The notes under the pieces were generated by a model that was not told the DNA's origin, did not search any database, and worked only from the letters and a program-made list of their open reading frames with translations. 64,000 bases of DNA from Oxalobacteraceae bacterium AB_14 (GTDB taxonomy: Bacteria; Pseudomonadota; Gammaproteobacteria; Burkholderiales; Burkholderiaceae_D), in NCBI GenBank assembly GCA_000381565.1, contig KB906724.1, forward strand, positions 1,307,802 to 1,371,801. Reading direction: 5' to 3'. This document shows positions 8,344-17,101 of this stretch, piece after piece; position 1 is the first letter of the stretch; the number at the start of each line of letters is the position of its first letter. The position numbers were made by a program, and so were the translations under genes.

Positions 8344-8631
8344 GGTTCCACCTCGCGATATCCAGGTAAAAATCTTTTTTCAACTGCCCCAGCGTAGTGA
8401 AGCTGTACGGCGTTTCTATGGAGCTGAAATGGCGGTGGTCGCCTTTTGCTACTTCGTTGTCAAAGCGAGCTACGCATTTGCCATTTACCACGTATGCCAA
8501 TCGGTATTTATATGGGCGGGAGGTGTTTGCTTGGCCCGAGCCGGGCAAGTTCCAAATGACCAGTTCCGCGAATGTGGACGGCGACAGGTGGACGCGTTTT
8601 TTAGAATCAGGGTTGCCTTCTTCTCGCCCAT
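8324..8631 (-). CDS. tumE: TumE-family (DUF6516) toxin, frameshifted near its start
   Basis: The body of the protein (AELVIWNLPGSG, YKYRLAYVVNGKCVARFDNE, KGDHRHF, TPYSFTTLGQLKKDF) matches the small TumE toxin family. The family's normal start (M...LLLK-R-V-hydrophobic) is encoded in a different frame: ATG at 8631-8629 reads MGEKKATLILK. The two frames meet at a run of six A (plus-strand T at 8597-8602) in the context CTA AAA AAC. A -1 shift there joins them into one toxin of about 100 residues. The candidates are a lost base in an A7 run, programmed -1 frameshifting on A_AAA_AAC, or a sequencing error. The in-frame ATG further upstream (8731) adds a non-family N-terminus and is unlikely. Confidence 0.68.
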
Positions 8632-8755
8632 GGTGCCCCCGCCAAATTGGGATTGTCAATTGAGCTAAACAGTAGCCGGATGCAGACAATCCGTATGGAC
8701 ATTGATCAGCTATTCTGACCGCACTGTCCAAGGGAGCGATATTGGGAGGGGCGGC

Positions 8756-9040
8756 TCAATCTTCGGGCGGATCGTTCAGCTTGGCCAGGTCCAGGCTGAC
8801 CAGCGCCCAGATGCCGCCGGCGTAGTCCGGCTCGCGCGAAAGGAATTCCAGTTCGGAGGGCTTGATTTCAAACGCCTTGCCTTGCTCGATCAGCTGGCCG
8901 ACGTGGCCGTAGATGGCCTTGGTGGCGTTGCTCATGGCCTTGTCCACCGTGTCGCCGGTGGTGACGCAGCCGGGGATGTCCGGCACGGTGACACCATACC
9001 TGGTGGCGCCTTTTTTTCGGATCAGGATAGGAATGTCCAT
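8756..9040 (-). CDS. hicB: HicB-family antitoxin, no hicA partner beside it
   Basis: A 94-residue HicB-type partial-RNase-H-fold protein: PILIRKKGATRYGVTVPDIPGCVTTGDT, then a helix (VDKAMSNATKAIYGHVGQLIEQG) and a short C-terminal segment. The ATG at 9038-9040 is preceded by GAGGTAAG. HicB normally neutralises the mRNA interferase HicA, but neither the 233 bases upstream nor the downstream side encodes a HicA-like dsRBD protein, so this copy is solitary. It may act as a lone regulator or be a remnant. Confidence 0.82.
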   Translation of the reverse strand: MDIPILIRKKGATRYGVTVPDIPGCVTTGDTVDKAMSNATKAIYGHVGQLIEQGKAFEIKPSELEFLSREPDYAGGIWALVSLDLAKLNDPPED

Positions 9041-9208
9041 GGGTCTTACCTCGGCTGTGGTCCGAAAATCCGGCGAAATCAATGACTTGCAGTGTCTAGT
9101 GTCATACAGCTTGCTGCCGGTTTCAAGCACTTTCGTGGCTGACGCCGTCTTTATTGTGCAATGCATTAAAAACTGACATCGAAGATTGCTTATCGCTATC
9201 ACTTTGAT

Positions 9209-9246
9209 AAAAAAGTAGCCCCGCCGGCATTGCTGCGGGCGGGGCT
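9209..9246 (-). terminator. Intrinsic terminator of the PIN-PhoH gene
   Basis: On the minus strand a 9-bp GC-rich stem (AGCCCCGCC, 9246-9238, with GGCGGGGCT, 9225-9217) is followed by TACTTTTTT. It sits 28 bases past the phoH stop. Confidence 0.85.
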
Positions 9247-9273
9247 AACAGGTACGGCTTTATTCTACTACAG

Positions 9274-11103
9274 TTACAACACCTCGCTGGCGTGGTCGGC
9301 CAGGCGCGAGCGTTCGCCGCGCGCCAGCGTCACGTGACCGCTGTGCGACCAGCCCTTGAAGCGATCCACCACATACGTCAGGCCGCTCGAGCCTTCGGTC
9401 AGGTAAGGCGTGTCGATCTGTGCGATATTGCCCAGGCAAAGAATCTTGGTGCCCGGACCGGCACGCGTGACCAGGGTCTTGATCTGCTTGGGCGTCAAGT
9501 TCTGCGCTTCGTCGATGATCAGGAACTTGTTGACGAAGGTGCGGCCGCGCATGAAGTTGAGCGACTTGATCTTGATGCGCGAGCGGATCAGGTCCTGCGT
9601 CGCCGCGCGGCCCCATTCGCCGCCGTCCGAATCGGATTTGTTGAGCACTTCCAGGTTGTCGTCGAAGGCGCCCATCCATGGCGACATCTTCTCTTCCTCG
9701 GTACCCGGCAGGAAACCGATGTCTTCACCGACCGGCACCGTCACGCGGGTGACGATGATTTCGTTGTAGAGCTTGGTTTCCAGCACTTGCGCCAGGCCTG
9801 CGGCCAGCGCCAGCAGGGTCTTGCCGGTACCGGCCTGGCCCAGCAGGGTGACGAAGTCGCACTCCGGATTCATCAGCAAGTTCAAGGCGAAGTTCTGCTC
9901 GCGGTTGCGGGCGGTGACACCCCACACATTGTTCTTGTTGTGGCTGAAGTCGCGCAAGGTCTGCAGCACGGCGGTCTTGCCGTTGATCTGCTTGACCTGG
10001 CCGTAGAACGGCGTTTCGCCATTCTTCGGTTCCAGGAAGATGAACTGGTTGACCAGCAGCGACGGCACGAACGGACCGGTGACGCGGTAGAACGTCGCGC
10101 TCTGGCCGTTCTTGTTTTCCTGCCAGGATTCGAGGTCCTTGCCGTGCTTGGTCCAGAAATCGTCCGGCAGCTGGACGATGCCCGAGTACAGCAGGTCGGT
10201 GTCTTCCAGCACGTGGTCGTTGAAGTAGTCCTCGGCCGGCAGGCCCAGCGCGCGCGCCTTGATGCGCATGTTGATGTCCTTCGACACCAGCACCACCGGG
10301 CGGCCTTCCTGTTCCGCTTCCAGCGAGCGGACCACGGACAGGATCTGGTTGTCGGCCTTGCCGACCGGCAGTCCGACCGGCAGGTCGGCCGTTTGCAGGC
10401 GCGTCTGGAAGTACAGGCGGCCCTTGGCGTCCTTGTTGCCCAGCTTGGAAAGCGGGATGCCGTTCTCGATGGCGTCGTCGTCGGTGTTGGAGACCAGCGC
10501 GTCCAAGGTGCGCGACACCTGGCGGGCGTTGCGCGCCACCTCGGTCATGCCCTTCTTGTGGTTGTCCAGCTCCTCGAGCGTCATCATCGGCAGGTAGACG
10601 TCGTGCTCCTCAAAGCGGAACAGCGACGATGGGTCGTGCATCAGCACGTTGGTGTCGAGCACGAACAGCTTGGTCGTGCCGGTCTGGTCGGCGTGACGGC
10701 TGGTCGACGACTTGATCGCCACCTCATGCGGCTTGTGCTTGGCCGGGTGCGGCGCCTCGGCGGTGATCGGCGTGACCTTGCCGCGCGCGGCAGGGACGGG
10801 CTTGGCCTTGGCGGCCGGCCTGGCTGGCGCGGCGGCAGGCGCGACGCCGGCGGCGGCGTTCTTCAATACGGCAGGCGCGGCCTTCAGCACGGCCGCCACG
10901 GCTTTGGACTTGGTGCTGGTTTTCGGGGTTTCTACTTTGGCTTTTGCTACAGGCACTGCTTTGACAGGCGCCGCTTTCTTCGGCGCGGGCGCGACTTCAG
11001 CCACCGCTGCTATAGCGGGAACTGGACGCGGCCCTGTCGCTTTTGGATAATCTTTCGCCAGAAGTAAAGTCGCTGGCTTACTAGGTAATTTTGGCAGTGG
11101 CAT
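9274..11103 (-). CDS. PIN-PhoH fusion protein (PhoH2/YlaK-like ATPase-RNase)
   Basis: A 609-residue protein in three parts. Residues 1 to about 150 are an Ala/Pro/Lys-rich linker-like segment. A PIN domain follows (KLFVLDTNVLMHDPSSLF, MTLEELDNHKKG, LVSKDINMRIKA) with the acidic residues of a metal-dependent RNase. The C-terminal part is the PhoH ATPase with Walker A GQAGTGKTLLALAAG and Walker B FLIIDEAQNLTP. Known PhoH2 proteins couple RNA unwinding with cleavage. The ATG at 11103 was chosen because homologous proteins begin near it and the upstream extension is non-family. Transcription ends at the hairpin at 9209-9246. Confidence 0.88.
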   Translation of the reverse strand: MPLPKLPSKPATLLLAKDYPKATGPRPVPAIAAVAEVAPAPKKAAPVKAVPVAKAKVETPKTSTKSKAVAAVLKAAPAVLKNAAAGVAPAAAPARPAAKAKPVPAARGKVTPITAEAPHPAKHKPHEVAIKSSTSRHADQTGTTKLFVLDTNVLMHDPSSLFRFEEHDVYLPMMTLEELDNHKKGMTEVARNARQVSRTLDALVSNTDDDAIENGIPLSKLGNKDAKGRLYFQTRLQTADLPVGLPVGKADNQILSVVRSLEAEQEGRPVVLVSKDINMRIKARALGLPAEDYFNDHVLEDTDLLYSGIVQLPDDFWTKHGKDLESWQENKNGQSATFYRVTGPFVPSLLVNQFIFLEPKNGETPFYGQVKQINGKTAVLQTLRDFSHNKNNVWGVTARNREQNFALNLLMNPECDFVTLLGQAGTGKTLLALAAGLAQVLETKLYNEIIVTRVTVPVGEDIGFLPGTEEEKMSPWMGAFDDNLEVLNKSDSDGGEWGRAATQDLIRSRIKIKSLNFMRGRTFVNKFLIIDEAQNLTPKQIKTLVTRAGPGTKILCLGNIAQIDTPYLTEGSSGLTYVVDRFKGWSHSGHVTLARGERSRLADHASEVL

Positions 11104-11279
11104 CAGGATCTCATTTGAAAAAAATCTGGAGGAATCCGCCCATGGTGAGCGCTCGCAGTGCGAGGGCGAACGCACGCTCCAAACGTTGGAAGCGTTGGGA
11201 CCGTATGGGGTGGATGCTGGGTAAAACAGGGTTTAAAGACTGCCGACGGGCGCTCATCATGCCCGGAGAAAGTACCGCG

Positions 11280-11299
11280 TGGTGGCCGGCTGGCCACCA
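11280..11299. repeat. Perfect 8-bp inverted repeat in the phoH-bcp gap
   Basis: TGGTGGCC-GGCT-GGCCACCA forms a hairpin in the 293-base gap between bcp and phoH, both on the minus strand. No T run follows on either strand, so it is not an obvious intrinsic terminator. I see no convincing gene elsewhere in the gap. Confidence 0.6.
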
Positions 11300-11396
11300 T
11301 GTAGGGTGGTGGTGTGTATGACAGTGATGACTCAAAATGACTGGATAGGCTTGGTTCGGTTGAGCAACTCTGGAAGCTGCAACACGCATCCTGACA

Positions 11397-11861
11397 CTAA
11401 GCCTGACGCGCTACAAATTCCAGCACTTCATCGACGTGACCCGCTACCTTCACGCCTCTCCATTCTTTCACCAATTGACCATTAGCGTCAATCACAAACG
11501 TGCTGCGTTCGATGCCGCGCACCGTCTTGCCGTACATTTGCTTCATCTTCATGACGCCAAACTGCAGGCAGAGCGCTTCGTCGGGATCGGAAATCAGTTC
11601 GAAGGGCAGGCCCAGCTTGGTCTTGAAGCTTTCGTGCGAGCGCAGGCTGTCGCGGCTGACGCCGTAGATTTCGGCGCCGGCGGCCTGGAATTGCGGGTAC
11701 AGGTCGCGGAACGCCATGTTTTCGGTGGTGCAGCCGGGCGTGTTGTCCTTGGGGTAGAAGAACAGCACGGTATGGCGCGCCGGACGGCCCGACAGCTGGA
11801 AGGTCTGGCCGCTGGTCATGGCGGCGGAGAAATCGGTTACAACGGTAGGGCTATCAGCCAC
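11397..11861 (-). CDS. bcp: Thiol peroxidase, peroxiredoxin of the BCP/PrxQ group
   Basis: A 154-residue cytosolic peroxiredoxin that reduces hydroperoxides using thioredoxin. The peroxidatic Cys lies in TPGCTTEN (about residue 44) after the conserved strand VLFFYPKDNTPG. The usual resolving Cys five residues on, as in CT-x3-C forms, is absent, suggesting a 1-Cys mechanism or another resolving partner. YGVSRDS, LPFELISDPD and RSTFVID are family signatures. It lies 24 bases downstream of arnD on the same strand, and may be read through from that operon. Confidence 0.92.
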   Translation of the reverse strand: MADSPTVVTDFSAAMTSGQTFQLSGRPARHTVLFFYPKDNTPGCTTENMAFRDLYPQFQAAGAEIYGVSRDSLRSHESFKTKLGLPFELISDPDEALCLQFGVMKMKQMYGKTVRGIERSTFVIDANGQLVKEWRGVKVAGHVDEVLEFVARQA

Positions 11862-11885
11862 AGGCAGTCTCCTGAACGGTAGGCA

Positions 11886-12863
11886 TTAAGAACGGGCGGC
11901 GCCCTGTACGATCAGCTGTCCGGAACGACCGGGCAGCTCGCCCCAGGTGATCGGGCAAACCGGCATGGTCTGATGCTGGACCTTCTGATGGTAATCGGCC
12001 ATCGACGCCAGTTGGTAACCTTGCGCCTTCCAACCGGCCAACAACTGCTCGAATATGGGGGCGAGTTTTTGCCCTTCAAGCTCGGAATGCAAAGTATATA
12101 CGTGGTCGCGGGTGGCGCCGGCGGTCAGCTTCAGCAGGAAGGCGGCGATGTTGCCGGTGCCGATGACGACGCCGTCGATTTCGCGGCCCAGCAGCTCATC
12201 CAGCGTCGGCAGCGTGGTCGGCAGCTGGATGTGGGACAGCACCTGGTCGCCGTCGCACAGCCGGTGCGGACCGTCGGCCGGATGGGCCAGGGTGCCGTTC
12301 TCGTTGAGCACGCAGCGGCCGTCGGAGGCGTAGGCGTAGCCGGCGGTGTCGTGCTCGGCGAAGGCGGCGTTGTTCATCTGCCAGCCGGCCGCGCCGTGGG
12401 TGCGCGGCGCGCTGCCGAACACCTGCGTAAAACGGGCGGCGGCCTTGCGCATCATATTGGTGGACCAGGCGCCGTCGCGCTTGGCGACATTGTCCTGCCA
12501 CAGCACGTGGTCCCAGGTGTGGATGCCGCATTCGAAGCCGGCCTCGCGCACGGAGCGCATCTGTTCGGCGCACTCCTTGCCGATGTCCGGACCCGGCAGC
12601 AGGGTGCCGTACATCAGCGTCTTGATGCCGTAGTGCTCGACCACGGAAGTGCGCGAGACTTTGCTGAAGAAGCCCGGACGCAGCGCGCGGCGCAGCGCCC
12701 AGCCGGTGTGGTCCGGTCCCAGCGAAAACAGGAAGGTGGCCTGGGCCTGGTGCGCCTTGAGCATGGTCACCAGGTGCATGGTGCCTTCACGGGTGCCGCG
12801 GTAGGTGTCGACGTCTATCTTCAACACCATCAGCGGCGCTTGCGGTTGCAAAGTCTCGGTCAA
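11886..12863 (-). CDS. arnD: 4-deoxy-4-formamido-L-arabinose-phosphoundecaprenol deformylase
   Basis: A 325-residue polysaccharide-deacetylase-fold enzyme that removes the formyl group from undecaprenyl-phosphate-Ara4FN at the inner membrane. Visible motifs are the metal/base Asp pair in LKIDVDTYRGTREG, the HTWDHV metal-binding histidines and the C-terminal HSELEG region. It is the last arn gene, 3 bases after the dehydrogenase stop, so it is tightly coupled to the operon. The length is slightly above E. coli ArnD because of a C-terminal tail. Confidence 0.9.
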   Translation of the reverse strand: MTETLQPQAPLMVLKIDVDTYRGTREGTMHLVTMLKAHQAQATFLFSLGPDHTGWALRRALRPGFFSKVSRTSVVEHYGIKTLMYGTLLPGPDIGKECAEQMRSVREAGFECGIHTWDHVLWQDNVAKRDGAWSTNMMRKAAARFTQVFGSAPRTHGAAGWQMNNAAFAEHDTAGYAYASDGRCVLNENGTLAHPADGPHRLCDGDQVLSHIQLPTTLPTLDELLGREIDGVVIGTGNIAAFLLKLTAGATRDHVYTLHSELEGQKLAPIFEQLLAGWKAQGYQLASMADYHQKVQHQTMPVCPITWGELPGRSGQLIVQGAARS

Positions 12864-12866
12864 ATC

Positions 12867-13919
12867 TTAGTCCATCAGTTTTTTTGCTTCGGCCACCTGG
12901 CCGCGGTAGGCGTCGAAGATTTTCTTCAGCGCGTCAGCCATGGTGGTGGTCGGTTGCCAGTTCAGCTCTTCGCAGGTGTTGGTGATCTTCGGCACGCGGT
13001 TCTGCACGTCCTGGTAGCCGCTGCCGTAGTAGGCCCCCGACGTGGTCTCGACGATCTTGACCTTGGCGGCGCCTTCGGCGTACTCCGGGTACTGCGGCGC
13101 CAGCGCCAGCATCATGGCGGCCAGTTCGCGGATCGAGTAGTTGTTGACCGGGTTGCCGATGTTGTAGATCTTGCCGCTGGCCGCGCCATCCTTGTTCTCG
13201 ATGATCTTCATCAGCGCGTCGATGCCGTCGTCGATGTCGGTGAACGCGCGTTTCTGCGCGCCGCCGTCGACCAGCGAGATATTCTCGCCGCGCACGATGT
13301 GGCCGAAGAACTGCGTCACCACGCGCGACGAGCCTTCTTTCGGCGTGTGGATGGAATCGAGGCCGGCGCCGATCCAGTTGAACGGACGGAACAGCGTGAA
13401 GTTCAGGCCTTCCATGCCGTAGCCCCAGATCACGCGGTCCATCAGCTGCTTGGCGTTGGAGTAGATCCAGCGCGGCTTGTTGATCGGGCCGCAGACCAGT
13501 TCCGAATTCTCGGGATCGAACTCGGCGTCGTGGCACATGCCGTACACTTCCGAGGTCGACGGGAACACCAGGTGCTTGCCGTACTTGGCGGCCGAGCGCA
13601 CGATGGGCAGGTTGGCCTCGAAGTCCAGCTCGAACACGCGCAGCGGCGCCTTCACATAGGTCGACGGCGTGGCGATGGCCACCAGCGGCAGGATCACGTC
13701 GCACTTCTTGACGTGGTACTCGACCCATTCCTTGTTGATGGTGATGTCGCCTTCGAAGAAGTGCATGCGCGACTTGTAGGCCTCGTTCTCCAGCACGTCG
13801 GTGATGCGATCGGTGCTCATGTCCATGCCGTAGACATGCCAGTCGGTCGTTTCCAGGATGCGCTTCGACAGGTGATGGCCGATGAAGCCGTTGACGCCGA
13901 GGATGAGGACTTTTTTCAT
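12867..13919 (-). CDS. arnA: UDP-glucuronate decarboxylase / UDP-4-keto-pentose synthase (ArnA C-terminal-domain homologue)
   Basis: A 350-residue extended SDR enzyme: an NAD-binding GVNGFIGHHL start and a YxxxK-type site in RWIYSNAKQLMDRVIWGYG. It converts UDP-glucuronate to UDP-4-keto-pentose, the first committed step of Ara4N synthesis. In E. coli this activity is the C-terminal half of ArnA; here it is a free-standing gene, as in Ralstonia-type betaproteobacteria where the homologue can also make UDP-xylose. The partner formyltransferase is the next gene upstream, 22 bases away. Confidence 0.9.
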   Translation of the reverse strand: MKKVLILGVNGFIGHHLSKRILETTDWHVYGMDMSTDRITDVLENEAYKSRMHFFEGDITINKEWVEYHVKKCDVILPLVAIATPSTYVKAPLRVFELDFEANLPIVRSAAKYGKHLVFPSTSEVYGMCHDAEFDPENSELVCGPINKPRWIYSNAKQLMDRVIWGYGMEGLNFTLFRPFNWIGAGLDSIHTPKEGSSRVVTQFFGHIVRGENISLVDGGAQKRAFTDIDDGIDALMKIIENKDGAASGKIYNIGNPVNNYSIRELAAMMLALAPQYPEYAEGAAKVKIVETTSGAYYGSGYQDVQNRVPKITNTCEELNWQPTTTMADALKKIFDAYRGQVAEAKKLMD

Positions 13920-13941
13920 GTGATGGTTACCCAGGTAATGT

Positions 13942-14886
13942 TCATTGTCCGCCGGCGGACAGCTCCGCCAGGCGGGATTGCAACTGCTCAGCCGTTACGG
14001 GTTCCCCGTCGGCCATCAAGGCGGAAATCGTCAGCATGCGGCCATCGCCGCACACGCCAAAGATGCAATTATCCACTACTGTCAAGCCCGGTGGCAAACT
14101 TAGCGACACAACATTGCCGAAATTGCCAGACAATCGGGCCCGTTGCAGCACGTATCGTACACCGCCGATATCGGTGAAGGCGCCGGGGTAGGGCGGGGCC
14201 ACGGCGCGGTGCAGGTTGTACACATCCTGGGCCGGCAGCAGCCAGTTGATACGGCCGTCCTCGGGCTTGCGGCCGCCGAAGTAGCCGCCCTTGCCAAGGT
14301 CGTTCTTGAGGCGCGGCGCCGTGCCGTCCAGCAGCGACGGCAGCACCCGCCACAGCGCCTGCTCGGCCGCCACGGTGACCTTGCCGAACACTTCGAAGGC
14401 GGTGTCGTCCGGCAGCACCGGCACTTCCATCTGCGCCACGATGGCGCCGGCGTCCGGCTTGACGGTCATCTCGTGCAGGGTGGCGCCGGTGACGGTGGCG
14501 CCGTGCAGCACCGCCCAGTTGACCGGCGCGCGGCCGCGGAACGCCGGCAGCAGCGAGCCGTGCATATTGAACGCGGGCGCCACCGCCAGCAGCTCGGCCG
14601 GCAGCATGTTGCGGTAGTAGAAGCTGAACATCAGGTCCGGCGCGATGTCCCGCACCTGCTCCAGCAGCTCGGGCGACTTGGCGTCGGCCGGCGTGATGTA
14701 GGGAATGCCCTCGGCCTGGCACAGCGAAATCACCGATTCGAACCAGATGTTTTCGCTGGCGCTGTCCTCGTGCGTGACCACCAGCGCGACGTCGACGCCG
14801 CCGGCCAGCAAGACCTTCAGGCAGCGCACGCCGACGTTGTGGTAGCCGAAGACGACGGCGCGTTGCGGTTTGTTGAAATCAGTCAT
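13942..14886 (-). CDS. UDP-Ara4N formyltransferase (ArnA N-terminal-domain homologue)
   Basis: A 314-residue formyl-THF-dependent transferase. The catalytic trio of this fold is visible: Asn and His in FNMHGSLLP and Asp in VKPDAGAIVAQ, with LLPAFRGRAPVNWAVLHG for folate binding. It formylates UDP-L-Ara4N so that ArnC can use it. Split from the decarboxylase half of ArnA. The start codon overlaps the end of arnC by 8 bases, consistent with translational coupling. Confidence 0.88.
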   Translation of the reverse strand: MTDFNKPQRAVVFGYHNVGVRCLKVLLAGGVDVALVVTHEDSASENIWFESVISLCQAEGIPYITPADAKSPELLEQVRDIAPDLMFSFYYRNMLPAELLAVAPAFNMHGSLLPAFRGRAPVNWAVLHGATVTGATLHEMTVKPDAGAIVAQMEVPVLPDDTAFEVFGKVTVAAEQALWRVLPSLLDGTAPRLKNDLGKGGYFGGRKPEDGRINWLLPAQDVYNLHRAVAPPYPGAFTDIGGVRYVLQRARLSGNFGNVVSLSLPPGLTVVDNCIFGVCGDGRMLTISALMADGEPVTAEQLQSRLAELSAGGQ

Positions 14887-15874
14887 GGCCTCGGCCTACG
14901 GTACGTTTTTCCACGCCGGCCGGCACGTCGAGCGACTGGCCGGGTTTTTGTTCCAGTATCGTTTGTACCACGTAGCGCGGGCGCGCGCGCACCTGCTGGA
15001 AGATGCGGCCGACGTATTCGCCCAGCAGGCCGATGCCGAACAGGATGGTGCCCATGAAGAAGAAGGCGATCGCGAACAGCGTGAACAGGCCTTCCGCTTC
15101 CGCGCCCAGGAACAGGCGGCGCACCAGCAGCACGAACACCAGCAGGCCCGAGGCCAGCGACAGCAGGATGCCGAACATCGAGAAGAATTGCAACGGCACC
15201 AGCGAGAAGCCGGTGACCAGGTCGAAATTCAGGCGGATCAGGCTGTACAACGAGTACTTCGATTCGCCGGCCGAGCGTTCCTCGTGCTCGACGATGATCT
15301 CGGTCGGCTTGCGCGAGAAGCGGTAGGCCAGCGCCGGCACGAAGGTGTTGACCTCGCCGCACTGGTTGACCAGGTCGATCACATTGCGGCCGTAGGCGCG
15401 CAGCATATTGCCCTGGTCGGTGATCTTGATGTTGGTGATCTTCTCGCGCAGATGGTTCATGGCCTTGGAGGCGTAGGTGCGCCACGCCGAATCCTGGCGC
15501 TTGCGGCGGATCGAGCCGACGTAGTCGTAGCCTTCGCGGATCTTGGCCACCAGGTTGCCGATTTCCTCGGGCGGGTTCTGCAGGTCGGCGTCGAGCGTGA
15601 TCATGATGTCGCCGCGCGAGGCTTCGAAGCCCGCCAGGATCGCCATGTGCTGGCCGTAGTTACCGTTGAACAGCACCACGCGGGTGACGTCGGGACGCAG
15701 GCGGAACTGCTCGGCCAGGATGGAGACCGAGTTGTCGCGGCTGCCGTCGTTGACGAACACGACCTCGTAGGTCGTGCCGAGTTTGTCGAGCGCCGGGTAC
15801 AGGCGGTCGAACAGGGCTTGCAGGCCGGCCTGCTCGTTGTAGATCGGGATAACGACGGAAATTTCAGGTTTCAT
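14879..15874 (-). CDS. arnC: Undecaprenyl-phosphate 4-deoxy-4-formamido-L-arabinose transferase
   Basis: A GT2-family membrane-associated glycosyltransferase (331 residues from the ATG). The GT-A domain has SVVIPIYNEQAGL, the DAD-type motif TLDADLQNPPEEI and the acceptor-site region FVPALAYRFSRKPTEIIVEHE. Two C-terminal membrane helices lie near residues 230-290. It loads Ara4FN onto undecaprenyl phosphate. A GTG at 15889 would add five residues and overlap the arnB stop (GTGA). I prefer the ATG because the protein then begins MKPEISVVIP as expected, but neither start has a strong ribosome site. Confidence 0.88.
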   Translation of the reverse strand: MKPEISVVIPIYNEQAGLQALFDRLYPALDKLGTTYEVVFVNDGSRDNSVSILAEQFRLRPDVTRVVLFNGNYGQHMAILAGFEASRGDIMITLDADLQNPPEEIGNLVAKIREGYDYVGSIRRKRQDSAWRTYASKAMNHLREKITNIKITDQGNMLRAYGRNVIDLVNQCGEVNTFVPALAYRFSRKPTEIIVEHEERSAGESKYSLYSLIRLNFDLVTGFSLVPLQFFSMFGILLSLASGLLVFVLLVRRLFLGAEAEGLFTLFAIAFFFMGTILFGIGLLGEYVGRIFQQVRARPRYVVQTILEQKPGQSLDVPAGVEKRTVGRGHD

Positions 15875-15885
15875 CAACGACACGC

Positions 15886-17037
15886 TCACTTGATCAAAAT
15901 CGCTTTCACGGCGGCGACGGCACGGTCGACATCGGCCGTGGTCATGGCATAGAACATCGGCAGGGTCACGGTCAGGCGGCCGATTTTTTCCGATACGGGG
16001 AACATGCCCTCCTTGAAGCCGCGCTCGCGGTACAGGGTGAACAGGTGGATCGGCGCGTAGTGGTAGCCGGTGCCGATGTTGAACCGTTCCTGCATCGCGC
16101 GCATGAAGTCGGCGCGGGTGGTCGGGCCGTGATCCGGCAGCACGATCTGGAACAGGTGGTAGTTGCTATGCGCTTTGCTGGTATCGAATGCGGCGAGCGG
16201 CAGCTGGGCGCCGGAGCGCGCTTCGAAATCCGGGCCGAACGCCTGGTAGTAGTGGCGCGCCAGGTTGCGGCGGTGCGCGGTGATGTTGGCTATGTTGGCG
16301 AACTGGCCCAGGCCGATGGCGGCCATGATGTCGCTCATATTGTACTTGCCGCCGAGGACATCGACATCGATGCCGTCGACGCCGCTGCGGGTCACGCCCT
16401 GCAGGCGGTACTTCTCGGCCAGCCTGGCCTCTTCCAGGTTGTTGAGCACCAGCGCGCCGCCTTCGCCGGTAGTGATGTTCTTGTTGGCCTGGAAGCTGAA
16501 CGAGACGAAGTCGCCGAACGAGCCGATGCGCTTGCCGTTCCACTCGGAGCCGAAGGCCTGGGCCGCGTCTTCGATCACGCGCAGCTTGTGTTTGCTGGCG
16601 ATGGCGTACAGGCGGTCCATGTCGACGGGCAGGCCGGACAGGTAGACCGGGATGATGGCCTTGGTACGCGGGGTGATCGCCGCTTCGACCTGGTCCAGGT
16701 CGATGTTGCGGGTGGCCGGGTCGATGTCGGCGAACACCGGCGTGGCGCCCACTTCGATGATGACGTTGGCGGTGGCGACCCACGAGATCGAGGTGGTGAT
16801 GACCTCGTCGCCGGCGCCGATGCCGGCGATGCGCAGCGCGATCTCCATCGTGCAGGTGCCGGAATTGAAGGTGCGCACGGGGCGGCCGCCAAAGTATTCG
16901 GACATCTGGGCTTCGAAGGCGGCCACTTTGGGGCCGCTGGTGATCCAGCCGGAACGCAGCACGTCGCTGACGGCGGCGATGGTCGCCTCATCGATCGTAG
17001 GTTTCGAAAAAGGCAAGAAGGGTAAGGCAGAGGTCAT
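15886..17037 (-). CDS. arnB: UDP-4-amino-4-deoxy-L-arabinose aminotransferase
   Basis: A 383-residue DegT/DnrJ/EryC1-family PLP enzyme that transaminates UDP-4-keto-pentose to UDP-L-Ara4N. The Schiff-base Lys lies in SFSFQANKNITTGEGGALV. RTFNSGTCTMEIAL binds the cofactor phosphate and EDAAQAFGSEWNG contributes the conserved Asp/Gln. The start is the ATG at 17035-17037; an extension to 17088 gives a non-family leader. First in the arnB-C-formyltransferase-dehydrogenase-D run, 64 bases after the SMR gene. Confidence 0.92.
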   Translation of the reverse strand: MTSALPFLPFSKPTIDEATIAAVSDVLRSGWITSGPKVAAFEAQMSEYFGGRPVRTFNSGTCTMEIALRIAGIGAGDEVITTSISWVATANVIIEVGATPVFADIDPATRNIDLDQVEAAITPRTKAIIPVYLSGLPVDMDRLYAIASKHKLRVIEDAAQAFGSEWNGKRIGSFGDFVSFSFQANKNITTGEGGALVLNNLEEARLAEKYRLQGVTRSGVDGIDVDVLGGKYNMSDIMAAIGLGQFANIANITAHRRNLARHYYQAFGPDFEARSGAQLPLAAFDTSKAHSNYHLFQIVLPDHGPTTRADFMRAMQERFNIGTGYHYAPIHLFTLYRERGFKEGMFPVSEKIGRLTVTLPMFYAMTTADVDRAVAAVKAILIK

Positions 17038-17101
17038 GGGGGTCGCTCTCGTTATGCTCTCGTTGTTGAGGTTGGCTGATGGCCGCATTCTAAATTGTTC
17101 G

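Noticed and set aside
8342..8668. Plus-strand frames opposite tumE
   Set aside because: No family pattern. TumE motifs are clear on the minus strand.
11091..11321. 76-codon plus-strand frame with a GGAGGA-like site
   Set aside because: Arg/Trp-rich, no recognisable pattern, and antisense to the phoH leader.
12867..14886. Frameshifted single arnA gene
   Set aside because: Both halves have their own start, full length and normal stop, and the split form is known in betaproteobacteria.
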